From assembly GCA_014706295.1 (NCBI GenBank), contig JACSVZ010000007.1, positions 32,971,875 to 33,035,874 of the forward strand: a stretch of 64,000 nucleotides of DNA, written 5' to 3'. The number at the start of each line of letters is the position of its first letter. The stretch's first letter is position 1. The notes below the pieces were generated by a model. It was not told the DNA's origin and searched no databases. It saw nothing but the letters and a program-made list of their open reading frames with translations. Origin of the DNA: Lycocorax pyrrhopterus obiensis. Its lineage: Eukaryota > Chordata > Aves > Passeriformes > Paradisaeidae. Made by a program: the position numbers and the translations under genes. Below, piece by piece: positions 13,201 to 25,200 of the stretch.

Positions 13201-16200
13201 TACTATTACTGTTCATCGTAGCAACTAACAATAGAAGATATGGCAAGACAGCATCGTGGCAGGAAGACAAAGTTAATGACACTGCAGAAAGAAATACTAC
13301 CTGCACAGCCTATAAATACATTAATAAATTAAGTCCCAAGGGGACTTACGGTATTAAGGTCAGTGGGAACCCGGGGTATTCTAGCAAATTCAGTTGTGTA
13401 CACCTAGAAAAATTATTTTTAAGTCAAACCAATTCTTAAATATAAATTTGGATTTCCTGTTGTAATGATGAAAAGTGGTGAAGAGTCCCTGTTGTTGATG
13501 AGGATTCTTGTCCGCATATACCTTCACGTGTCACATCAACGTGTTACAAAACATCCCAGTCAGTGACTTCCACACCTTTACATACAAGATGACCTTTTCC
13601 CTGTGGGACTCAGAGCACCATCACTGCAGGGTCACCGCAGCAGGGTGCAGCAGGTTTTGTAACTCAGTGGCAGAGGACACAATGATGGGCCTGCTGTTCT
13701 TGGGCAACTGCACCCAAAACTGGTGTGCTGTGGCCTTCTCCCACACACCTCAGCTGGGTGCCTCGCCTTTGACAAGTAGGATCTTCCACTAAAGATCTGG
13801 GAACCAAGCTCAGGCCACTCTCTGTCTCTATGCCTCTCTACAAATAATTATCTGTCCCAGATCTTTTCTGCATGCCTTACTGGCCAAATGCATCCACAGG
13901 CTAAACCCCAGCTGCTTGTGGAGTTTTTAAAATACTATTGTACACTATTCTTTTGAATTTCAGACAAATAAATAGTTTCAAGCATGTTCTTTTTCCCTGA
14001 CAAAGTCAGCCACCACACACACTGCAGCAACTGAGATGGTTGTGTGACAGCAAAGCAATATTTTTTTTAAACCATATATAATGAGGGATAACAACATACA
14101 GTCAACATATAAATTCTACTTACAATGAATTGAGAGGGAAAGGAATCTGAACAATTGGAAAATATGAGTTAAAGAGAGAACGCAGACACAATTGGTCGGG
14201 TAAATAGCAAAATCACCATATTATCACCGAATAGTCTTATTTTCAATTTATATATTTTTCATAGATCCAGAAGATGTGAATAAAGCCTCTGAACATGAAA
14301 GCTGCTCCAAAAGAATAATTCAAGTACTCCTGTCCCAAATTACGAATGAACATTACCAGCCTAAATCATCTCTTATACAGCCAAACATTGTAAGCTAACA
14401 TAATCACTTGCAAAAATTGCTAACAGAAGGCCCTCAAATACAAAATACAAATTTTGTATTCATTTCTACATTTAGAAGTGGCAGTTGAGGCAAATTTTGC
14501 AAATGAATTTTGCAAATGATGAGTTGGATGTTGGCATTATAGCACCAGAAGCAAGTTAGTCTACAAGCACATATATTTCCATTTTATTTGCACAATGGAC
14601 TAAAATCTAATCAATGTGCTAATTTTTCCCCTCAAGTACAAGTCTCTTATTCTGTAATGCAGTGTTACAGAAAGTTTTACAGATATGTAACAAACATAAA
14701 ACTACCCCTATAAAAAACTGCATCACTGTTATATGGGGTTTCGCTTGTAGCTGACCATGAGACCTGGTACTAAAACCAGAATAGCATTATACCCACTCTG
14801 AACTTTATTACACATTTACAGTCCATAGTCCACACAAAGATGACAAAAATGTTATGGCTATGAGGTTAAAAAAATGTATAACATACATTTAATCTAATGT
14901 AGTTTAACATAATGTCTAATGTACAGCATAAAATACTTCTTTTGTCCTGAGTTCCTTCACATGAAGATTGATTACATATATGTACTTAAAAGCATCAGGT
15001 TATGATTGTGCTGTAAACTACAGAACCACATAATCAATACGTGTTTGAACCTCCTGTATACAATGTGGTTCACTATGGGACAATCCATCAGATAGAAGCC
15101 TATCTGTGCTTGCATGTGGTGCAGACCTCTTGGCACCAAAGCTCCATCCATAAAGAAAACAGAGGTACTTAGCAGGCTCCAGTGTGCTATATATACATGT
15201 AAGTTTAAACTGACTGCCAAGAATTCCCTTGACTGAGTACAAACCAATCTTTTTATATTAATATAAAGGATTGTTTCCTTTAGGTACAAATGTCCAGGAT
15301 CATTTGAGGGTTTTTCCTTTCTTTCCAGAAGAGGTGCAGACAATAGCACCTGCTCTGGTGCCATAATTTAGCACACTTGAGTGATTTAATAGCATCGGCA
15401 AAGCTCATTCCTTATAAACTGATAAATAGTGCACTCAGCAAAGACTACAATAATAAAAATGAAATGCTATGAATATACGAAGTAGGGGCATTATGTACAG
15501 TAACTCTCATTAGTTGCATTAGTTTTGGTATTATAACATAACTGGTTTGAAGAAACATATTAGGATTAAATACACTGCAGCTACCAAGTCAAAATATTGG
15601 GATACAAACATATACAGTCAGCTACAGAAATAGCACAAGATTGGTTTCTTGAACCTTGAGACAGAGTCTGAAAGAAAAAGAAAAGGCAACTAAATATTGA
15701 GAAACTTTTCATAATTTCCTATCCAAAGGAACCGTGAGAGACACCATTGTTAAATTATTTGAACCTGGACTATCAAAAATCCAGAATAGTAGAGACAACA
15801 CCCTTGTACTGAGAAAGGACGAGCTAGATAAACCTAGGCTTTTCCCATATCTCCTTACTTATATGAACAGGCTTTCTGTGCCACATACTAGCAAAAAAAT
15901 CACCCTGAAACAATCAGCTCCCTTTCACATGCAGGATTTCTGTGAGCGTTTATTATTAGGTATTTTATATATAAATATATTTATATATTTATATATATAT
16001 AATATATATATTTTTTTTTATATATATATATATAATATATTTATAAATACCTAATAATAAATGCTCACAGAATAAACTAGAGGTTTAGGTCTCTTGAGCT
16101 AAGGTCAGTGTCGTCCTAAGTAAGCTTTGAATTTTATTAAAATATATGCGTATATGTAGTCATCTAGCACTAGTCTTGAACTGTTGCAGGGTGGAAAACA

Positions 16201-19200
16201 AAAAAAGAACAATGCCTCTCACCATTATTATAATTCTGGAAAAGTATTCTACCAGCTCATCAGCTGCTGGTACCATTTCAATTAGAGATCCTTGGGATGA
16301 TTAAAGGTTTGAAGTGCATACATTTCAGCTCATTTCTTTGTAAGAGCAGTACTGTCTGTATGGGTCTCCCATCCATGCAGACAACACAAGCACTCTGTTC
16401 TTGGAGGAAAAAAGAAACCAGGAAAAGAAACACAAAGAGCAACTAATTTCTTGCAAGTATTGAGTATTTCCCTGATCAAACACATCCAATGGAAATGCTG
16501 TTAGTCCACTGAAGTTTTAGCTGCTGCTAGCCATCTATTAGTAGTGTAAAGCACAGCTGGAACTAATCTGTGGGGAGCAATCCTCCATATCAAATATAAA
16601 CAGGCAGTGCTGTCCCCCAGAAGAGTCAGTTTAACAAAGTCAATGAGAATGGATTTTCAAAAGTGAAATATTATTGCAGAACATTTAAAGAGAAATAATA
16701 GGACAAATTTGCCTTTCAGTCTCATCGAAATCATTTCCCATGTCACAGTAGAGTTACCCCAATTACAAATTCAGAAAAGCAGTAGTCGGGCCAATCTAAG
16801 CAAGGAGATACAAAATAGGAAGGATCATGAGTATCTGTTGTGAGTAAATAAATCCCAAATCCCAAGTTAAAGCCCTTTACTTAGAGTCATACTAGATGCC
16901 TCAGTCAGAGTGTCCAAGCCCGTCACAGATTCACAGGGGAATCTCCTCCCTGAGCAAAAATGGCACCTCTTATCTTGACCTGTACAAACTCCAAGCAAAC
17001 ATGAGCTGCAAGGGAAGCCTGGTATACCTTATCCCATCTGCCCAAGGTTCCCGAGGGAGCAAATAGAAACTAATCAGAGATGCAATAACATATTTCCTAC
17101 TTTGCAAAATCTTTTGTTAATCTGGACTATTTGTTCTTATCACTGGGAAAAATCTTCAAGATTGTTTACAGTGTCTCCTCGACGAATCAGAGATACATAT
17201 TTTTCCTTTCACAGTGACAGCTTCCCATACTGTCCTGCACTTTCATCCCCAGTCATCTTGCCATATCTACGTTTGTTGGGTTATTGTCACATTCAAAAGG
17301 AACATCTCCCTAATCAAAGGCAGGTTTGACAGAATGCTTCCCAGTGCTCTTGTATGTTAAACTGGGACACCATCCACTAACTAACTTATTCTTTTCCTTT
17401 ATTATCTGAAGGACTCCCCAGCATGTAAACTCTCAAAAAATCCTGAATGCAAAAAACGCATTTACATTTTCCTTACCCTTTCTAACACTTCTAAAGGGTT
17501 TACTGCCCCAGTGCCATTTGCTCTGTGCCTCTTCAGCTAGCTTCATCCTAGAGAGTCCTATCCTGGTTGCTGAGATTGATTAAGCATGGGAAGGGAGAGG
17601 AACTGAAAAACTTATAAATTATCACATTTCTATTCCACAGAAGCTGCTAAATAAGAGAATAGGGAAGAAGAAAAAGCATAGGAGAACAAAGAATGGAAAA
17701 ATGCAAACCTAGCCAACTTCCTTAACCATTCAAGAGCATGCCTCGGGAAACCCAAAAACACTACAGCTATACATGCTCAGGCATCCCAGATTCCAGAGTC
17801 AGCTTGTCTTCTCTTTAATGACACAAAGTTTCTTAAAACTATAAAGACTCATTTTCTTTTTCTGTGCAGAGGGACAAATTTTTCTAAAGCCTTAAGCACA
17901 CACATCATACAATTACTGACCTTGCTTTCAGCGAATAATTCAATTGTATCCCATATTTTAATTATAAACAGTACAAATATTTAAGATATGAAAGGCTCTT
18001 ATTGTGAAATGGCTAGGACCAAAGTAATGCCCATGCCTCTCACAATAAATTTCTAACAGTAGCTTATATGTCATTATTATTCAAATTGTATACGCAATTA
18101 AAAAATCCAGCAGCCCACTTGCTGACAAAGCAAAAAAAAGCAATCTCTTATGCCTGCCTTGTTTGAACAGTCCTCTAATGGACTATATTAACTTGTCCTT
18201 CAGCTGAACAGTGGCTTTTGCACTTCACCATGTGGATAAGCTCACCCTTTTTACACACACAGTGCATTGCGCAGCACACAGCCATGGGCCCCTCTGCCAC
18301 TCTGCCTTGCGGCCACCACACACCAGCAGAGTGAAAAAAATCCCCAAAGCCAGCAAACAGCACCCTCCTGTCACTGCCACAGCACAGCCTCACTACTGAC
18401 CACGTGTGCAGCACGTGGCTGCGGGAAACAGGGCAGCTAAAGGAAAATAGTGACCTCCTTTATCCCGTGAGGGATGGGACACTATTTCAATCCTATAAGC
18501 GTAAATGTGCCAACAAAAGACTGGAACACTTTATTCACTGGCATTGACACCAGCTGCATGAGAAGTCCAAATGCTCCATCAGTGTCAACACATTCATAGA
18601 AAAATGTTCCTTTCACTCCTCTAATGTGAAGCCTGGATGCACCTGAAACATCCAGAACATCCATGTTTTGTCTCTAGTGCTCCACTGCACTTCAGAAAAC
18701 TTTTGTGTTCATTTCCCCATTCATATTGATCCAATTCCATTTTCCATGCAGATGGCTCAAGGTCGCAGCTGGTTCCCCAGCAGGTTTAAAACCTTCCCAT
18801 GCCTGTCTGACAGCTGCTACCAGGCAGATTTCCCCACTGCCCTGAACGACCTCCTTGTGATCATTCCTAGTGCAGAGCTACAAGGCTCTGGCCTCCACCT
18901 TGGTGAGCTGGTATTAACTCAGAACTCCAAAAGCAGAGGCCCTTCCATGCAAAACCACCCCAGTCAAGAGGAGGCTTCTTCTGCACTTGGATAAAAGCAT
19001 TGGCATACAACGAGGATGCAACAGAGAGGGGAGATGAAGAGCCCTGGAGGGTAAGACCAGGCCCAGTGCTGCTCTCTGGTGCTGCAAAAGGGACTCAGAT
19101 CAGCCAACTTGATGCACTAAAGCATCCAAAAGGGAGGAACCAGCTTCTTCAGCTGACAACATTCTTCTTCTCATTCATCCCTACAGCTGAGAGCACTGCT

Positions 19201-22200
19201 GAGCACACACACCATGACAAGCGCAGAGAAAAAAGCTCTGGAAACCTTTGGGGAGTGCCAGAGATCCTATCTCCTGGCATAACACCAAAATCAAGAAGAG
19301 TAAGAGTCACTTCTTTGTCTAGATTTCTAAAATATCTCTTCATGGAACCAAATAAACTTAAAAAGTATTTTCTTACTGCAATTTAATTTAAAATTCAGGT
19401 GGGAGCATGGGAAATGCAGCTGATTTTGAGAACAAATGCAGAAAGGTAAAAATCATAGCGTGCTCACAGAATCACAGATTATGCAGAGTGGGAAGGGACC
19501 CACAAGGATCATAAAGTCCAACTCCTGGATCTGCACAGGACACCCCAAGATTAACACCTTGTACCTGAGAGCATTGTCCAAATGCTTCTTGAGCTCTGTC
19601 AGGCTGGTGCTGTGACCACTTCCCTGGGGAGCCTGTTCCAGTGCCCAAACACCCTCTGGGTGAAGAACCTTTCCCTAATATCCAACCTGTTGACAACCTG
19701 AGGCCATTCCCTTGGGCCCTGTCACTGCTCACCACAGAGAACCTGCCCCTCTTCTTCCCCTCATGAGGAAGTTGTAACTGCAATGAGGTCTCCCCTCAGT
19801 CTCCCCATGAGAGACAAGCAGGGAAAAAATCTTTGAAAACAAGAGCTCATAATAATTTGGCCAGTCTTCACTGACAGATTTTTTAAAATACTTTGGGACC
19901 ATATTCCAAGGTTAGATGGAATTTTACAGATTCATATTAAATTTCTCTATACCATCTGCCAATATTAGAAAACATAGTTACTATAAAGCATCAGACAATA
20001 CAGAAGCTATCATGCTCCCTCTCCTCTTCAGGTTTCTTACCTCTCCTACTGGATTTTTCCCTCTACTAACATGTACAAAAAAATAATTGTGGCTACAAAT
20101 CCCACTCTAATAGATTAATTATCTTTAGGTACATGACAATCTACTTAATTCTAAATCCCTACAGGCCTGCCATCTTTCTTTCCCGAAAGCTGCTTGAGAT
20201 GGGACTCTTTCTCCTTTGGTGGCGTCTTTTAAAGATGACTTTATGAACAGCAGCAGTAGTCTGTACCACGTAACAGTAGTTAGCAGGAGGTTTTACGAGT
20301 TGGAGTCACTTTATCTTCTTGGTTCCTCAGCAGAGTTTTGTGATGCCTGCACACCCTCTTGCAATCACAAGAGGAGGATGTTTCAAGAAAAGGTTTCAAA
20401 GCCTCAAATCTAAATAGGTTCCTCAGTCAGATCCACATCCAAATAACAGAGGTCTGGAGAGAAACAGGGATTAATACTCTTTTCTTCTTGTGTTCTCCAC
20501 TGACTGACTTCTCTGACAAGCACACTAGATTTAAGGATTTGCCCTGCATGTTCCCGCCACACTGAGAACACAGGAGCAGCGCCTCCACCCCTCCCACAGC
20601 TCTGGGGCATTGAGAAAGAGCAGTTCCCAAAGTTCAGTCGAGGCAGGGCTCACAGTGGTAACACCTACCACCTTTGCTGGATCCTGCCCTCGCTCCTCAA
20701 GAGGGAAAGCTGTGGAACATTCAGGTAACCTGGTATGACCTCCACACAGCAGCACAAACACCAGCTTGGCTTTCTTATTCACTGTTGGTCATGGCTTATA
20801 AATTCATATGGAATCAAAGATATTACAGGCCAAATTTTCAAAGACTTTTCCTTAATAAAAATAAACTCACACCACCTCATCATTTTCCTATTTGTGGAGC
20901 TAGAAGTATAAACATTTTATGTGCAATTTCTTCATAGACCTGTGCCATATCACTCAGACAAAGAAAATCCATTGTAAGCCACTGCTGTCATTCATCACTA
21001 TCATTAGCTTTTAAATTCAGAAATTAGCATTCTAAGGCACCTCTTTTATGACATGCATCACTGCCTGATAATCAAATTCTGGTTACACTTAACACTACAA
21101 TTTGTGGAATAAAATGCAAAGAAAATGGGTATTTTTATTCAAGTCTATACAAAACCAGATATTTACAAATTAATGTATAAAAAACTGCAGGTTTGCCACT
21201 TTCATTTTTTCTTAAAAATTTGAGACACCTGTATTAAATTTTGAAATCATATTTTCTGGGCTGTTTAGATAATTTGGAAAAAAACCCCAAACCCAAAACC
21301 ACAACAACAAACAAAACCTGAAAGCAGAGCCTAGTAGAGTGACGGTGAGGTTTGAGTTTGTTTGTTAGATGTCAGGCCCATAACCAAACAGTGTTTATGG
21401 TTAAAGTCATGCACACTTCAGCAAAACAGTCCCAGAGTGAACGCAGCTTTATGCTTTAACTGCAGCAGGACTTTCTCTGCAGAACAGGTACAACGAGCCA
21501 AGCCCCAGACGACGGTGTGGACTCTTTGCACTGAGTTGATGGCACGAAGCAGCCCCAGTCAGCCTCGCTGGCTGTGGGAGGTCTGCCCCAGCTCAGCCGG
21601 CCCCGCGCTCCGGCACCGCTCCCCCGGCTGCTGGCACAGAGCCTGGCACAGAGCACATAAACCGGAGCAAAGCGGATGCAGCCACCACCCTGCCGTGTTT
21701 GCTGACCCCCAGGTACCGTACAACAGCCACGTGCCAATGGGTATTACTCCTAGTCACCCAAGGAAGTCCAAATGTATTGGGGTATAAGCACAGCACACAT
21801 TATCCCGAAAGTGAATGAGTGCAAAGGTCATTTCTGCACTGGTTTCACTGAGTGAATTCATCAGCAAAAGTTTTTGCAGCTTTCTAGTACAAAGATTTTT
21901 CTGTTCTTGTAGGAAACAAGTACCTGTCTTGCAGGTATGATATAGGACAGACAGCAAAGTAATACACCTATTTACTAATAAGAAAACCTTTAGTTTTCAT
22001 ATTAGTAAAATGCAAACAAAATAGACACTATTAACATGCATGAGTAATCTGCATAATTTTATGGACAGTAGGTTTCATGTAGAGTGTTATTCGTACAGAG
22101 TCTGTGCTGACAAGCCATTAATTACCAGTTGTTAGTAGACATATTTGCATAATGTTCCACACTCTCTCAAGTTCTATCATCTCAATCTGACAAACAGTAA

Positions 22201-25200
22201 CTACATTTTTCTAAAACAATAAACATGTACTTATTTCCTTTCAAAAAAATCAAGTAAACCCCAGCCTGTTTCCAATAGCTATGAGAAGTCTCTGCAGGAG
22301 AATCAAACGCCTCCCTAAGAGGCATCATATTTTTTCATTTTTTCTTATACCTACAAACAATCACAATTTAAGAGACATCATTTAATGTTGTCACTGAGGT
22401 TGACAGCATTATGCCTCTTCTGCAGACTGAAAACTTCAGACTCTGGGCTGTCAGGCCAGTACCTTTACCAACAATCATTTCATCTGAAGTGGTTTTAAGA
22501 AATAAAAACAACTAAATCAAACACAAACAAACCACACAGGAGGCTTTCTGTTGTATTGAATTTATGGTAGGCAATGATATTTGCAAAAGGAACATGAGAC
22601 TTCACATTTCCAATTATGAAGTGCTATAAACTGCTCAAGATGAGCTACTGGTGCCCCCGTGTGTTTAAGCGGGATTTTTACTGTTCTCCTGTGCAGGGTG
22701 TAATAGGCCTGAAATTTACATTATACACTTATTCTCTTCCACTCCTCAGGAAAAAGGAAAACAACAGAAAACCAAACAATAACAAACAAAAAAAAAACCC
22801 TTAAAGATTGGCACAAAATTGTAAGCATGCAAGAAAAGAAAAAAAGTGTGGTCTCTTACTTCGTAAACTCCCTGCCAGGTAGAAAAAATAATTTCTATGA
22901 TTTTGAAATATTGAATGCATTTCTTTATTTCACCCGTTTGTTCTCTTTTAACATAGATACAGCCCCCTTCTTGTCTAAAAGCTTGAATATAGCCCTGTAG
23001 GTCTTGCATAGTATTTTATTGATAAGCTGAACAGTAAGTACAGAAACACAGCCACTCATTAAAAATTCCTTTTTTGCTTTTCTATGTTTTCTCTTTCTCT
23101 TTCTCTTTTTATAGATGCTGCTACGTGACTCCAATATAGCTTTCTGATAAGATGAATTAACAAGGAGAGTGAATATTATTAGAGAAATTAGAGTACTTAA
23201 TATGAGTTTATTACTTTTAGGAATCAGGGGATGTATAGAAGGAAAAATCTATTAAGTGGCCAGCAAAAGCCAGCTGCTCCTAAGACACCCCTTTCAGATA
23301 CTAAAAACATTTTCACTTGACACTCATCGTGCAGGATGTGTTTGGCTCCTGCCATGCCATGCACCGTCTGCTGGCTGCGGTACACGAGCACAGGGGATCA
23401 GCCAGCAAATTCCCGTTTCTGTGACATATCTGTCCTGTTCCATTAACTCACAGAGCCCTGGCAAAGGGAGAGCGCTCAGGCTGCCTCTGCTGCTCCCTGA
23501 ACTTCACAGTAATTTCCCCATAGATTAAACTTTTTATCAGGCATTTTCTACACACTACTCCTATTTTAGCAGCCTGACCTGAAGTTACAGTAGATTGACA
23601 CATGCAAAGGGAAGGAGAAGAAAAATAAAAAGCCATGCTTTTATAGATTTCAACACAATAAAAGGCAGAATTTCCTTTCAATTAAGCTGTATTTTTTTTT
23701 TCTATCTATCAACAAGAAAACTATCTGGTCACTTGAAAAAGAGAACATATGCTACTAAATGTATTTTCTGAAAAGTCACCATCTTTTAGTTTTCTTTTGG
23801 TATAGAATATGTTTGTGACTGCACTTTCTACAGCCAAGTCAGCCCTAAACTTTTTCTGGGGGGAAGGGATAGGGTGGGTGTGAAGGTAAGGATGGGAATG
23901 ATCATGCACAGTTCCTTGCAACACATCCGCCCTCTGGTTTTTAGCATTTCAAAGTCAAAATAGAATGATTAACACCAGAAAAAAATTTAGAAAGCTGAGA
24001 TGGAAAATGAGCATGATCAGGAAATCTGCTTGTGAACTAACAGCAATGATATTTTTGTTGCATGTTAAATTATTAAGCTCTTATTCGTGGAAATAATAAC
24101 AACATGGAAAATGTTATTATAATAATCACTCAAATTTGCAAACATTTCATTATTATCGGGTTGCAAGAGTAAACTTGTTTATATTATGGCAGCCTAAATT
24201 TGTTTCCAAATTCCAAAGCACAAAAATTAACTTTTCCTGACAGTATGTTGCTTGCAAGTGTACACATATATCGGGTGAAATCTTGGCCTTTTGAAAATCA
24301 GTGGTACCTCTGGAACTGTGGCTCAGCTGAAGCTGCTGGCAATGACAGCTATCAACACTGCTGCGGGTCTGTGCTGCTGGGGCCATTTCTGACAAAAACG
24401 TTTTGTTCTGTAAAACAATTTTCTGTAGGAACATACTAAATTACGATCTAATTGATAGAGGGGTGTTTTTATGTTGAGATGAAGTATCTAGTCAAAATGA
24501 GAAACAAATGCACCCCAGAGCAGTCAGGGTCTTAATGATGAGGGTGCAGGCATGGAATGAACCTGGTTTTAAAATGTTTACATTGGTCACTGAAACTTAC
24601 AAGCTGAAAAACGGTTGGAAGTCAACATTTTTGGCAGCTCAGAATTTCTGATAAATAATAAGCATTTCATACCAAATTTTACTGTCCATTACTTTCAGGC
24701 AAAAATTCCCAATGAGAACAGAAGAGTAGTTAGTGAATTACCAGTTTGCCATGATGGTATTTGAGATGAAAGCCCTGTTTTGCTGTGACACATTCTAATA
24801 ATTGTTAAACCTCTTTCTTCCCTTCCCCTTATTTTTCCTTTCTATTATCATGTAGAATTTTTTAAGCACTTGCACACTGAATTACTAGCCAGTGCTAACA
24901 GTGTGAGTATGCTGTGGGAAGCCCATAGGTGAATTCTTCAGAATGCAAAACCTTGTACTGATGTTATTTAAAAACGTATGAACTTTATATTTTCAGAATG
25001 AAATGCAAGTTTTGATGGATTAGCTATAGTATAATTCATGGTCTGTATTTAAAAATAAACTCATGGTGAAAATTCACTGAATTATATGTACTTTTTTTAA
25101 AAAGCAGTATGAGAAAATACTGTGTTCAATGATGTAAGACAACACTAACCTTGAAACTGCAAACAACACTTTCTTAGGTTGAAGTTTCTAATCAGATACT

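Noticed and set aside
18482..18664. 60-codon minus-strand frame in SCG5 intron 2 with a fairly protein-like composition
   Set aside because: It resembles no family I know, has no neighbouring exon and is short enough to be chance. A blastp search would settle it.
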